NCBI GenBank assembly: GCA_030745755.1 | Contig: JASLOA010000042.1 | Span: 1-57,311 of the forward strand | Direction of reading: 5' to 3' | Source of the DNA: Kiritimatiellia bacterium | Lineage (GTDB): Bacteria > Verrucomicrobiota > Kiritimatiellia > UBA8416 > JABMPJ01 | DNA: 57,311 nt | Part shown: positions 28,378 to 37,228 of the stretch, one piece after another | Position numbering within the stretch: position 1 is the first letter of the stretch | Layout of the letters: each line of letters begins with the position of its first letter | Notes under the pieces: generated by a model | Told to the model about the DNA's origin: nothing | The model's database searches: none | What the model saw: only the letters and a program-made list of their open reading frames with translations | Translations under genes and position numbers: made by a program

Positions 28378-29196
28378 CTATTGAACGTTACGCTTATGCC
28401 GGATGTTCTGCTGACGGAATTGGTTCATCTCCGGCAGCGTAGTCTGCAACTGCTCGAAATTGACGGAGGGCAGATCACTCTCAAACGAGGTATCGCTTGA
28501 ATTACGCAGCGAGAGAACGAGCCGTCCTTTGACCTGTTCGGCAAAGACCAGCAGTTCCGCCTCGCGCGGGGTTACTTCCACCGTCACCGTGCTGTATCCC
28601 CCCGAGCGACGTGATCGCTGGCCGGGGCGACGCGATAACTGGCTTCCGACCGCAAGAATCGTGACATCCTGCAGAACCGTAAGCGTGACGGTCTCCATCT
28701 CGCCCACCACGCGGTCCGACGGAAACGAAAATGTTCCCAGCACGTCGACCCGGTCGTTCGGTAGTACCATGCCGCTGACCGATGCCGAGCCGCTGACCGC
28801 AATCGAGAGCGCCCGCATCCCGGGCTTCACCGCGTCGGCCAGGCCCTTCTCATCGTCCGCACCACCGACAATATCCGACCAGAGCACGGGTTTGAGCGAT
28901 TTGATTTCGAAGACCGTCTTGCGACCGACGATCATGTTGGCTTCGCTCGGCGTAACGACCCGGTCGTGCGCCGACGACTTGAAGATCTCGTCGCGCCGCA
29001 GATCCTCGCGCTTGATGGTCGATCCGCCGGGAATGTCGTGCGCCGCCACAACCACAGCCATACGCTCTGCGCCCGCATACAGCTCCGCCCAGCGTTTCTC
29101 AAGGTCGTCATTCTTGCGTCGCAGGTATTGGCTGGTCAGCACAAAGGCGAGCACACCAATGATGATGGCAATGATGGGGATTACTTTTTCTTTCAT
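28378..29196 (-). CDS. cpaB: Tad pilus assembly protein CpaB/RcpC
   Basis: 272 residues: one N-terminal membrane anchor (VIPIIAIIIGVLAFVLTSQY) and two SAF/RcpC domains (MAVVVAAHDIPGGSTIKRED; LSIAVSGSASVSGMVLPNDR). CpaB works with the CpaC secretin in the periplasm. The start at 29196 follows GGAGAAG; longer frames upstream read into the preceding gene. No secretin gene follows, which is unusual. Confidence 0.88.
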   Translation of the reverse strand: MKEKVIPIIAIIIGVLAFVLTSQYLRRKNDDLEKRWAELYAGAERMAVVVAAHDIPGGSTIKREDLRRDEIFKSSAHDRVVTPSEANMIVGRKTVFEIKSLKPVLWSDIVGGADDEKGLADAVKPGMRALSIAVSGSASVSGMVLPNDRVDVLGTFSFPSDRVVGEMETVTLTVLQDVTILAVGSQLSRRPGQRSRRSGGYSTVTVEVTPREAELLVFAEQVKGRLVLSLRNSSDTSFESDLPSVNFEQLQTTLPEMNQFRQQNIRHKRNVQ

Positions 29197-29242
29197 ATAT
29201 CTTCTCCGCGTTGAATCAGTCTTGGACGTGCCGCCTGAAGTG

Positions 29243-30091
29243 TCAAGGGCCGGGTTTATTCGAGAGTTCCTTATGGAACACGGTGATATGGGTCTGCCTA
29301 TCCCTTTCGGAGGTCTGCACACAGCAGATGTTCTGTCCCTTCAGGTAGATCCCCGTCTTCGCCCTTCGGGCTTCGCCGGGCAAGCCGGGTGTAGCACGTA
29401 GTGCGAAGCCTGGCAAGGCGGGTGCCCACCCCGCGGCTGTCAACTGCTCGCGGTAGTAGTTCTCGACGGCCTCGGCGGGCGCCGTCGTGGAAGAAACCGC
29501 CAGGCCGGCCTTGGCCTTCTTGTCGGTCGCCACGAACAGCGGGGCGCTTCCGGGAAACGCCGGCACATCCGGCAGATCGGCCGTTGCCGGCGGGGTGGAT
29601 GACCGGTCGGCTTCAGCCCGGCTCTGTTCAATCAGAAAGATCAGCGTGCGTGTAATATCTGGCGGCGCGATCGCAACCAGGCGCAGGCGTCCGGAGGGGG
29701 TGTCCATGGTCTCAACAGCCATGGACGCACCGCCAGACGCATCAATGGCGACATTGAGCGCTTTCCCGACGCGCCGCAGCGCGGTGCCGAGAGGCAGGTC
29801 CAATCCGTAGACCGACAGAGAGCCACGCCCCCCGTTGAGTACCACCGGTGCGGCATAGGCCCGCTTAGCGCCCAGCGCCTCGAGGGCGCGCCCGGCTTCA
29901 GCCCGTCCGCCCCAGCGCCAGAAGACGCGGGCGTGGGCGGGGAGCGTGGCCACCAGGACAAGGGCTACGGCGAGACAGAGACGGCTCGCCGGGACGGCTC
30001 GCCCTACCCGGCCAGAGGCACATCTCGACCCATGATAAGGTAGGGCGAGCTGTCCCCGGCGAGCCGCAAAAACCATCATCCGCCCTATCAT
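29243..30091 (-). CDS. Exported protein of unknown function in the Tad operon, with a palindromic element in its leader
   Basis: 282 residues, no family recognised. A hydrophobic signal (LCLAVALVLVATLPAHA) is followed by a soluble domain with a small fold-like unit near 75-130 (LPLGTALRRVGKALNVAIDA) and a second near 185-230 (APAEAVENYYREQLTAAGWA), a phrase common in pilus-linked periplasmic proteins. Codons about 10-36 before the signal come from an 85-base inverted repeat (29982-30065), which has pushed a basic, meaningless stretch between the start and the signal without breaking frame. It occupies the slot where a secretin gene is common in other tad operons. A role in pilus assembly is inferred from position only. 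Confidence 0.6.
   Translation of the reverse strand: MIGRMMVFAARRGQLALPYHGSRCASGRVGRAVPASRLCLAVALVLVATLPAHARVFWRWGGRAEAGRALEALGAKRAYAAPVVLNGGRGSLSVYGLDLPLGTALRRVGKALNVAIDASGGASMAVETMDTPSGRLRLVAIAPPDITRTLIFLIEQSRAEADRSSTPPATADLPDVPAFPGSAPLFVATDKKAKAGLAVSSTTAPAEAVENYYREQLTAAGWAPALPGFALRATPGLPGEARRAKTGIYLKGQNICCVQTSERDRQTHITVFHKELSNKPGP
29982..30065. repeat. Palindromic mini-element (family D) inserted in a coding region
   Basis: The left arm starts CGGCTCGCCGGGACGGCTCG and ends CCCTACC; the right arm starts GGTAGGGCGAGCTGTCCCCG and ends GCGAGCCG. The arms are about 27 bases each with a 30-base centre. It lies inside the leader codons of the gene at 29243-30091. Confidence 0.75.
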
Positions 30092-30640
30092 CTAATAGAT
30101 CCCCCGCGTCCACGTCATCCAGACGCGGCTTTCGACCTCGATGCTCTCGGCGTCGTAGAGCAGGCTTTGCACGGCCGGGAGCAAGGGCACCTCCTCATCT
30201 GCTTCCCCTTCTACAATTCCGAACAGCGGGGCGGGATTGAAGGCGCCGAGGAGCATCGAGAACTGGTCGCCCGGCGCCTGCTCAATAATGTCCCAGCCGG
30301 CTTCATCGGGTGAGGTGGGTGCAACAATCTGCAATTCAAAAGGGAACGTGTCACCGGATGTCGTAAGATCATCGCGCGTGTGGCGACGCTCGTCGTTGCC
30401 GGTTTCCCAGTCCTCAATGTACTCAGCGTCCGAGAGCTGAGCGCCCCCGCCGCCGATATCATCCAACGATGCGGCGCCGGCCTCGCTGCGCGCCTGATAC
30501 TGCGTCCGATGACGGGCGCTGGACAGCGAGACCATCTGCACCAGCCCGGCAAACAGAGCCACGATCGACACGAGTGCGACCATCAGCTCGACCATGGCGG
30601 AGCCGTCAGACCGTGGCGGGTGGTGCGATCTAATGGCCAT
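30092..30640 (-). CDS. TadE-like pseudopilin
   Basis: 182 residues. A short basic N-terminus ends in the pseudopilin leader DGSAMVELMVALVSIVALFA (the Glu five after the processing point is typical), followed by one membrane helix and a soluble acidic domain. TadE-type minor pilins are cut by the prepilin peptidase and enter the pilus. The ATG at 30640 overlaps the upstream gene end by 11 bases; its stop abuts the next ATG. Confidence 0.75.
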   Translation of the reverse strand: MAIRSHHPPRSDGSAMVELMVALVSIVALFAGLVQMVSLSSARHRTQYQARSEAGAASLDDIGGGGAQLSDAEYIEDWETGNDERRHTRDDLTTSGDTFPFELQIVAPTSPDEAGWDIIEQAPGDQFSMLLGAFNPAPLFGIVEGEADEEVPLLPAVQSLLYDAESIEVESRVWMTWTRGIY

Positions 30641-32042
30641 ACTGCGCCCCTCCACCGCCGCCACCGCCACCACCACCCGGAGGCGTGATGGTGCATTGCC
30701 AGCTGTTGTTCTCCAGCCATTGCGCGCCGGTATACCGGAACAGGGGGTTCTCCCACGTGACGAGCTGGTCACAGTAGAAACAGGAGAACCCGCCCGGACC
30801 ATTGTCCATGTAGACCGGCAGATGGTCGCGTATGTGCACCTGCCACTCGTAGTTGAACGATCCCCCGGACGGCATCGTAGAGGCACTCAGCGGCACCAGG
30901 CGCACATCTGTAAAAGCCGGAAGGACGAGCTCATAGGTAGTGGGAAGAATCGGCTCCTCCCCATGGTCTTCCAGGTTGCCAAAAGGCTTTGCCGCGGCAA
31001 TCCAGACGATGGCATTCGCACCCTCGGTGCCCCCGGGCCCGGGCGTAAGCCGATGGGCTTGCGCTTCAACCCGGGCGACCGCATCGGCGCCAACATAATC
31101 GTACTGAGGTCTCAACTCACCGGTCAGCGGAAGCGAGCCGTCCGTCATGGCGGACCATCCACCCCACTGCCCCGAACTGTACGCGTGCCAGACCGCCTGG
31201 CTGACCATGGCGCCATCGAATGGTCCCTCTATCCCACGGTCCTCGGCTATGGCTTCCAAAGTCTCTTGTGGCACCTGGCCGCCCAACTGCGTGGCAAAAG
31301 GGGTCAGCCCAAGACCGTAGATCTCGCTGTTGCCGTAGTAGCCCAGGTTGACCTCGGGGAGAGCGGGCCACCAGAGATAGTCCTCGTAGGCTTCGAGGAG
31401 GTCAGGGGCATTGTTATAGAACCAGCACCAGCTCTGACCCGCAATGGCTTCATAGAACCCTATATCGAGCAGTATGTGGCCCCCGCCGGGAGCATTGTAA
31501 AAACGCGCATTGTCCGGGCCGGCCGCGACACCGTTCGCGGCCACGGCATCCAGCATGTCGGCGTATTCATCCCACGCCCCCGGATAGGGCTCAGGAAAGA
31601 GCATCTCGCCCGTATCCCCGATGATCTCGGTGTACTCGTTTCGCACCGTGTCGGCATGGTCCGCCAGGATCTGTGTAAACTCGGGGTGAGAATAGATGTT
31701 GTTGTTCTTGGCCGCCTGCTGCGAGGCGGCAAGGCCTATCATGGGCCCGGTGAAACAGATGCGCACCTGCAGGTTACTGATGGCATCAACCGTGGCCTGA
31801 TCGTCAGCCGCAACGGCAAGAGCCTGGAGAATATTCAGGTCGCCGATCAGGTTAAGCGATATGCCCTGCCAACGCGCCGCCATCAGGGCCGCAGAATCCC
31901 CGCCGTCTTGGGCCAGCGATTTCACACGCATGAATCGCTCAAGGTCTGTGTTCCACAGCACGACAAACGTGAGGATGACCAGCACCATGATCAGAAAGAT
32001 CATGACCTGCCCGGACCTGGAATCCGTTCTCCCCGGTGTCAT
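30630..32042 (-). CDS. Large TadG-like pilus-associated protein
   Basis: 470 residues: an N-terminal RSGQVMIFLIMVLVILTFVV helix of the TadE/G type, the region DLERFMRVKSLAQDGGDSAA typical of TadG-like 'Flp pilus assembly' proteins, then a long aromatic soluble domain with Trp/Tyr-rich stretches and Cys residues (CFYC) near the end, closing on a poly-Gly run (TPPGGGGGGGGGG). It is probably surface or periplasmic, perhaps a tip or adhesin-like minor component; the role is inferred. The ATG at 32042 is chosen over a TTG that reads back into a repeat. Confidence 0.7.
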   Translation of the reverse strand: MTPGRTDSRSGQVMIFLIMVLVILTFVVLWNTDLERFMRVKSLAQDGGDSAALMAARWQGISLNLIGDLNILQALAVAADDQATVDAISNLQVRICFTGPMIGLAASQQAAKNNNIYSHPEFTQILADHADTVRNEYTEIIGDTGEMLFPEPYPGAWDEYADMLDAVAANGVAAGPDNARFYNAPGGGHILLDIGFYEAIAGQSWCWFYNNAPDLLEAYEDYLWWPALPEVNLGYYGNSEIYGLGLTPFATQLGGQVPQETLEAIAEDRGIEGPFDGAMVSQAVWHAYSSGQWGGWSAMTDGSLPLTGELRPQYDYVGADAVARVEAQAHRLTPGPGGTEGANAIVWIAAAKPFGNLEDHGEEPILPTTYELVLPAFTDVRLVPLSASTMPSGGSFNYEWQVHIRDHLPVYMDNGPGGFSCFYCDQLVTWENPLFRYTGAQWLENNSWQCTITPPGGGGGGGGGGAQYGH

Positions 32043-32078
32043 GTTGCGCAAACAAGTCCTCAAAACACGTACGTCCTT

Positions 32079-32150
32079 GTCATTCCGAGCGGAGCGAGGA
32101 ATCTCATATCCATATTCCGGCGGAGATCCCTCGACTTCGCTCGGGATGAC
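32079..32150. repeat. Palindromic REP-like repeat, family A copy 3
   Basis: The arms GTCATTCCGAGCGGAGCGAG and CTCGACTTCGCTCGGGATGA flank a short centre. It fills most of the gap between two tadE/G-like genes. Confidence 0.75.
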
Positions 32151-32182
32151 AGTTTCAAAACCATTGGGCTTCCTGAGGAACT

Positions 32183-32219
32183 GTCATGTCGAGCTTGTCG
32201 AGACATCTCGCCGCAGGCG
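32183..32219. repeat. Half copy of repeat family A
   Basis: GTCATGTCGAGCTTGTCGAG plus ACATCTCGCCGCAGGCG matches one arm and the start of the centre only. It sits 33 bases from the complete copy at 32079. Confidence 0.5.
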
Positions 32220-32256
32220 TATCCTCGATCCGGGCAACGCGCCGCTGACGCCTGAC

Positions 32257-32892
32257 CTACCATCCCTGGTCCTCCAGGTAGAGCGTGTAGTGATTCTCGA
32301 TGATGGATTCGCCCACCAGCGGCACGTTGCCATCCGCGTAGAAGCTGCCGCTTCCGGGAACGGTCAGCGGGTAGTTCTGACCCACACTGATGTTCAGAAG
32401 CGTATCGGATGGATCGCCATCATCGAGGATCTCAATGCTGTCCCAGTTCTCGTAGTCCAGGATGAACTCGGCCTGGGCCCAGTTGGCGGCCCCCAGGTAT
32501 AAGGGAATGCGCGCGATCTCGAGCTGGGCCTGCGTGAAGCTGGGCCAGAGTTGACCGCTGACGACCCAGTCCCACAGCGTCCCGGGCGACTCTTCTGCCA
32601 CGGCAGCCTGCAGGGCGGGGTTCTCGTTGACATAGAGCGGTTCCAGCATCTGGCCAACATTGGGTATGGCGGCCACGCGGCTTACCTTGCGCACCATCCA
32701 CTGATTGAAGCCAACTGTACGCGCACGCGCTACGCGTGCGGCCGAATGGCTCAAGGTGTCACGCGCCGCCAATGCGCGCGACACCTGGAACATGCCGAGA
32801 AAGATGAGACAGATGATCATCAGGGCAAGGCACGCTTCAATAAGCGATGCGCCCTGACGTCTCGACGGCACCACGCGTGGGGGCCCAGTCAC
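32257..32892 (-). CDS. TadE-like pseudopilin
   Basis: 211 residues. The leader RRQGASLIEACLALMIICLI has the Gly-Ala-x3-Glu pattern of TadE pseudopilins and one membrane helix; a soluble domain of about 160 residues follows (rich in Trp, acidic). The GTG at 32892 is preferred: it lies 10 bases after the pilin stop with AAGG upstream. An ATG at 32937 would overlap the pilin gene by 35 bases. Confidence 0.7.
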   Translation of the reverse strand: MTGPPRVVPSRRQGASLIEACLALMIICLIFLGMFQVSRALAARDTLSHSAARVARARTVGFNQWMVRKVSRVAAIPNVGQMLEPLYVNENPALQAAVAEESPGTLWDWVVSGQLWPSFTQAQLEIARIPLYLGAANWAQAEFILDYENWDSIEILDDGDPSDTLLNISVGQNYPLTVPGSGSFYADGNVPLVGESIIENHYTLYLEDQGW

Positions 32893-32902
32893 CGCCTCAG
32901 CC

Positions 32903-33163
32903 TTATGGAGTACTTCCACCACCACTCGAGTCAGCATCCAATTCTTTGAGCCATTCTTCCGACGACGTGCTGAGGGCATCATCTACGGCGCCGGAGTCAC
33001 CGCCCAGCTCCTCCACAGCCCCTCCGAGCTTGGAGCGGATCGTATCACCGAACACACCGAAGATCGCGATCGCGGCTATAGCCACAATCACAACGATGAT
33101 GATGTACTCTACCATCGCGGCACCTGTGCGGTCGCTGCGACGCTTACCTGTCTTACGTTTCAT
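32903..33163 (-). CDS. flp: Flp-type major pilin
   Basis: 86 residues. A basic leader (KRKTGKRRSDRTG) is followed by AAMVEYIIIVVIVAIAAIAI, the Flp pilin helix with the conserved Glu-Tyr, then FGDTIRSKLGG and a Gly/Ser/Asp tail longer than usual. After cleavage by the prepilin peptidase this would be the pilus shaft subunit. The start follows AAGGAG. Confidence 0.85.
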   Translation of the reverse strand: MKRKTGKRRSDRTGAAMVEYIIIVVIVAIAAIAIFGVFGDTIRSKLGGAVEELGGDSGAVDDALSTSSEEWLKELDADSSGGGSTP

Positions 33164-33218
33164 CTCTTGACTCCTTGTTTCCATTCAACGCACAAAAAAG
33201 CACCCTTATTGCCTCGGG

Positions 33219-33395
33219 TCACGGATATTCCGATGCAATCAGATCAAGGGCACGCCCGCCAAACTCACGAAAGCTGTACAGAAACACGGCCAGAATTGCC
33301 GTCGCCGCCATCAGCATGACCGCGACAACAATATACTCAATCATGACCGCCCCGCTGCGGCGGCATGCAACATCGTGCTGTAGTACCTGTTTCAT
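33219..33395 (-). CDS. Second small Flp-like pilin
   Basis: 58 residues: MKQVLQHDVACRRSGAVMIE then YIVVAVMLMAATAILAVFLY, with the same leader/Glu-Tyr/helix plan as the next pilin. It ends after a short RALDLIASEYP tail. It lies first of the two pilins in the operon and probably makes a minor or alternative subunit. Confidence 0.8.
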   Translation of the reverse strand: MKQVLQHDVACRRSGAVMIEYIVVAVMLMAATAILAVFLYSFREFGGRALDLIASEYP

Positions 33396-33410
33396 TACAC
33401 AGAAGTCTCC

Positions 33411-33448
33411 AGAGGCTTCACCCCTGGCAATGATGTTCGCCCCTACTC
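33411..33448. repeat. Fragment of repeat family B
   Basis: GGCTTCACCCCTGGCAATGA then TGTTCGCCCCTA resembles the core of the elements at 60-119 and 40514-40614. It overlaps the last bases of the PEGA gene. Confidence 0.4.
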
Positions 33449-34771
33449 AATCGACTTGCGAGAAACGATATCCTTGGCCTCGATCGCCCTGATGACGCCG
33501 GGACGGACCTCGAGGCGTACCTTGCCCTGAACATCTTCGTCCAGGAAAACGCCTTTAAACACACCCTGGCGTGTCTTGATCTCTGTATCCGGAATGAAGC
33601 GGCGCTTCAGGCTCTCTTGAAGCGGCGTGGTCTGTTGGCGCTTCACCGCGGCCGTCACGGTCTTCTCAAAATAGCCTTCACGCACAAGCTGAACTTTCCG
33701 CGGGCCAACTTCCACCATGTCAATCTTGAGCGGGGCGGAGATGAGCGACTGATCCTCACCGCCCTGCTCGAGGGTCACACCACGCTCCTTGCCATCAACA
33801 AGCACCTTCACACCGGGTGGATGGGTGATCACTTCCAGGCTGCCGGCGTTGCTGACCATGCGAATCTCTTCGGTACGCTTCTGGGCCCGGGACAGTGAGA
33901 CCGGGCGGGTCGAGGTGTCATAGCCCTTCTGCTCCGCCCTGATCCGGTAGGCTCCCGGACTCAGCGTGGCCAGCGTTAGAGGCGCAACGCCCTTGAATTC
34001 GTCGTTGAGATAGATGCGCGCACCCGGCGGCACCGACACAACGTTGAGCGTGGCCGGAACTTCTTCCAGTGCCGCGGTCATGGTTTCGGTCTGCCCCGCC
34101 ACAAGGCGGAGGCTACGTTTGAAGGTATGATAGCCGAAGAGCGAGATCTCCAGCTCGCCCTCTCCGGCCGGAACACGCTCAACGGTGCAGGGCGTGCTGC
34201 CCTTGGCGATTCCATTGAGGATCACCGTGGCGCCCTGCGGCGTGGAATCAAGCTCGAGGGTGGCAGAATCGGATGTCAGGTCCGTTGAGATATAGACCGG
34301 GGTACGGTCTTCGATCACCAGGTCGATATCGCGGGGCAGGTACCCCGTCAGGGCAAAGTGCGCGCGATAGCGGCCCACGGGCAAGTCGGTCAGCAGGAGG
34401 GGCGTCGTGCCACGATGCGCGCCCTCGATTTCAACTTCCGCGGCGGGGGGATCGGAGTGCACCAGTACCAGGCCGGTCACCGGCTCCATGGCCAGGTTAA
34501 GCGGAATGCGCTGTCCCGGCGACAGGTTGATCGTACGCAGAATGTCACGGTATCCCGGCTTGGAGACACGCAGCAGGCGCACACCGGGCGCGGTATCGGA
34601 GAGTGTCAGCGGGGTCTGTCCCTGCAACTCACCGTTGAGCATGACATCCGCCATGTCCGGATCGGTCGTGATACGAAGCTGGGCTCCAGTGGACTCGACC
34701 TGCGCCAGTGCGGACACACAGAACCATACAAGGCCGGCACCCAACAGCAGTGATGTGGCAACGCGTCTCAT
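33443..34771 (-). CDS. Exported PEGA-repeat protein
   Basis: 442 residues: a signal peptide ending at SALAQV, then about five PEGA domains in tandem (LRITTDPDMADVMLNGELQG, LVLVHSDPPAAEVEIEGAHR, LELDSTPQGATVILNGIAKG, LNVVSVPPGARIYLNDEFKG, LEVITHPPGVKVLVDGKERG) and a C-terminal domain of about 100 residues (FIPDTEIKTRQGVFKGVFLD). PEGA units are beta-rich surface or periplasmic modules. It overlaps the FHA gene by four bases (ATGA), so the two are coupled, and it heads the pilin genes. Confidence 0.85.
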   Translation of the reverse strand: MRRVATSLLLGAGLVWFCVSALAQVESTGAQLRITTDPDMADVMLNGELQGQTPLTLSDTAPGVRLLRVSKPGYRDILRTINLSPGQRIPLNLAMEPVTGLVLVHSDPPAAEVEIEGAHRGTTPLLLTDLPVGRYRAHFALTGYLPRDIDLVIEDRTPVYISTDLTSDSATLELDSTPQGATVILNGIAKGSTPCTVERVPAGEGELEISLFGYHTFKRSLRLVAGQTETMTAALEEVPATLNVVSVPPGARIYLNDEFKGVAPLTLATLSPGAYRIRAEQKGYDTSTRPVSLSRAQKRTEEIRMVSNAGSLEVITHPPGVKVLVDGKERGVTLEQGGEDQSLISAPLKIDMVEVGPRKVQLVREGYFEKTVTAAVKRQQTTPLQESLKRRFIPDTEIKTRQGVFKGVFLDEDVQGKVRLEVRPGVIRAIEAKDIVSRKSIE

Positions 34772-36069
34772 TGTTGCATCCTCAAACGATTCTCGATATC
34801 CAGCAGCTTCTGGCGCGCCTTGACATGGCGCTCATCCGACCGGCTCGGGATCACCTCGCAGATCGTGCGAAGCTGGGCCGCCGCCTCTTTCCATTCCCGG
34901 ATACGGATCGCGCGTTCGGCTGAAAAATTCAGGTCGTCGTAGCGCGCCTGCAGCTCTTCCCTGGCACCCGCCAGCGCCGTCAATGCCTCGGCGTAATAGT
35001 CCGGCTTCGGCTCGACCGTTTCGAGATACCACTGCGCCTCGTCCATGGACGTAATGGATGCAGTCAGGTTGCCCAGTTCGACCTCGCGCGCATCGTAGAG
35101 GCGCTGCCCCTCAAGGTAGGCTTCGCGGGCCATCGCCAACAGGCGCTCGGGCGAGAACTGGATCGCCCAGAGACCCAGCTCATTCTTGCCACACTCCTCA
35201 ATGATCTCGCGCACCTGCCTGAAGGCTTGTGGTTCCACGCGGTTCACCACGCGCGTGCGGTGCGCCTTGTTGCCCATCGTGATCGTGAGATCCCAGCTAT
35301 CATAGATACTCGGCTGGATGCCCTGGTAATCTGTGCTGAGCCCAAAGAAACCTGCATCGGCGATCGTCTCGCTGAGTGCGCGGACGTAGTCTTCTCCGAG
35401 CTGGCTCTCCTTGCGGACATGGCGGTCATTCATGATGTCGTCAATCTGGACCGCGAGCATCCCGTCGGCGTTCAGCGTGAGGGCATAGCGAAAGATGTTG
35501 TCCGTGGTGGCTTCGACCTTCTCGTAAGCAATCGTAAGGGGCTCGGGCTCGGACACAGCCGGCAGCAGCTCGCCCGATGTCCTGTCCGGGGCGGCGGGCA
35601 TGAGCACCTTGGGTAGCCAGATCGCCAGGGCAATGGCCGTGACCACCGCCGCGGCTATGAGCAGCAGGCCAACCGTCGGTTTGCGACGCGGGGGGGCGAC
35701 CGCGACGGGCGGCCGAAGCCCCAGGTCTACGCCATCCTCCGACACAGGCGCGGCAGCAGCAGCGCCGGCGAGCGTGTTGGTCACCACGCGCAGAATCGTA
35801 TCCCCCAGCAGGATTCGGTCCCCAACATGCAGAAGCTGTTCCCGAACCGGTTGATCGTTGACCAGCGTCTCATTCGAGCTTCCCAGGTCGGAGATGTAGA
35901 GGATGTCGTCTTTGAACCCCACCCGGCAGTGGTGGCGCGACATGAGCGGATCAGCAATCACAAGGTCGTTCTTGGATGAACGCCCCATGCGCGCACCCAC
36001 GGCGGGGATAGCGAGACTGCGCCCGCGCTCAGGCCCGGCTTCAATAACAAGATGGATGGATTCGCTCAT
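34768..36069 (-). CDS. Membrane-anchored FHA-domain protein
   Basis: 433 residues. A cytosolic FHA domain (about 5-95; GARMGRSSKNDLVIADPLMS, SRHHCRVGF, SDLGSSNETLVNDQPV) and a short linker lead to one membrane helix (VGLLLIAAAVVTAIALAIWL) and an extracytoplasmic domain of about 270 residues ending in helical repeats. It likely reads a phosphothreonine inside and passes a signal to the PEGA/pilus side. The ATG at 36069 is used; an in-frame TTG at 36105 is weaker. It is the first gene of the pilus operon. Confidence 0.82.
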   Translation of the reverse strand: MSESIHLVIEAGPERGRSLAIPAVGARMGRSSKNDLVIADPLMSRHHCRVGFKDDILYISDLGSSNETLVNDQPVREQLLHVGDRILLGDTILRVVTNTLAGAAAAAPVSEDGVDLGLRPPVAVAPPRRKPTVGLLLIAAAVVTAIALAIWLPKVLMPAAPDRTSGELLPAVSEPEPLTIAYEKVEATTDNIFRYALTLNADGMLAVQIDDIMNDRHVRKESQLGEDYVRALSETIADAGFFGLSTDYQGIQPSIYDSWDLTITMGNKAHRTRVVNRVEPQAFRQVREIIEECGKNELGLWAIQFSPERLLAMAREAYLEGQRLYDAREVELGNLTASITSMDEAQWYLETVEPKPDYYAEALTALAGAREELQARYDDLNFSAERAIRIREWKEAAAQLRTICEVIPSRSDERHVKARQKLLDIENRLRMQQ

Positions 36070-36253
36070 ATGGTTAAGTGATCTATCATTACGAATAGAC
36101 GCCAACGCGGCAAGGGTGGTTTACGATAAAAAGGAGAAAGGAGGCCTGCCATGCCCACAAACACACGCGATCAGACCACTCTATGTCGCCGTGAAGTAGG
36201 GCTGCGATTTGATCAGTGGACATTCCGGGGTGGATACTGGATAGTCCCCGCTC

Positions 36254-37228
36254 ATGACAACGCCGCTCCTCACCATCGATTCCTGGGTTGCCGACCAGGC
36301 CTCTCGGCGTCAGCCCTGGCAGGCGCCTTACCGGGCGATGTATGCGAGCGTGTGGGGCGGGATTGTGACCGATCCGGGGCTGATGCTGGTACCGATTGAT
36401 GACCACATGGTGCATCGTGGTGACGCGGTTTTTGACACCTGCAAGTGCGTGGGCGGGGCGCTCTACAACCTCGGAGCACACCTGGACCGGCTGGAACAGT
36501 CCGCCGCGGCCGTGCACATGGAAATGCCCTGTGAGCGCGATGCCCTCGTCGGGCTCATCCGCGACACGGTGCGCGCGGGCGGCAAGCCGGAGGCCTCCGT
36601 GCGGGTGCTGGTATCGCGCGGCCCGGGCAGCTTCGGCTGTTCGCCCTACGACTGCCCGGCCCCGGCCCTCTATATAATGATAACAGACCTGCCCCCTTCC
36701 TTTATGGAGACCCACCCGCAGGGCGCCACCACGGCCGTCAGTGCGATCCCGGCCAAGCCGCCCTTCTTCGCAGGGGTCAAGAACTGCAACTACCTTCCGA
36801 ATGTGCTGATGAAGAAAGAGGCCAAGGACCGCGGGGTCGACTTCGTGATCAGCCTCGACGATCGCGGCTTTCTCGCGGAGGGTCCGACCGAAAACGTCGG
36901 GATCGTTGAAGCCGACGGCACACTCGCCTTCCCCACGCTCGATAACATCCTGCCCGGCACCACCATGCTGCGCGTTGTGGCGCTCGCCCGCGAGCTGACC
37001 GGCGGCGAAGGCCCATCCAGCGTCGTTTTCCGCGACATCACCGTATCCCAAGCCGGGGCCGCCGCCGAGATGCTCATCGTCGGCACTACCCCCAATGTCA
37101 CCGCCGTGCGCCAATTCAACGACCGCACCTTCGAGCACGCCCTCAAAGGCCCCGTCTTCCGCTGTCTCACCCAGGCGCTCGAGACGGACATTCTGACGAA
37201 TGATGCGCTGCGCACAGCGATTGGCTGA
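36254..37228 (+). CDS. Class IV PLP-dependent aminotransferase
   Basis: 324 residues of the IlvE/PabC/Dat fold. The N-terminal loop reads MLVPIDDHMVHRGDAVFDTC; the catalytic Lys is in GVKNCNYLPNVLMKKEAKDR; the phosphate region is LAEGPTENVGIV with the cofactor loop LDNILPGTTMLRVV. Whether it makes branched amino acids, D-amino acids or lyses aminodeoxychorismate cannot be told. The first gene right of the pilus operon, it is divergent from it. No ribosome site precedes this ATG, while a strong AAGGAGG serves an out-of-frame ATG at 36151. Confidence 0.82.
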   Translation: MTTPLLTIDSWVADQASRRQPWQAPYRAMYASVWGGIVTDPGLMLVPIDDHMVHRGDAVFDTCKCVGGALYNLGAHLDRLEQSAAAVHMEMPCERDALVGLIRDTVRAGGKPEASVRVLVSRGPGSFGCSPYDCPAPALYIMITDLPPSFMETHPQGATTAVSAIPAKPPFFAGVKNCNYLPNVLMKKEAKDRGVDFVISLDDRGFLAEGPTENVGIVEADGTLAFPTLDNILPGTTMLRVVALARELTGGEGPSSVVFRDITVSQAGAAAEMLIVGTTPNVTAVRQFNDRTFEHALKGPVFRCLTQALETDILTNDALRTAIG

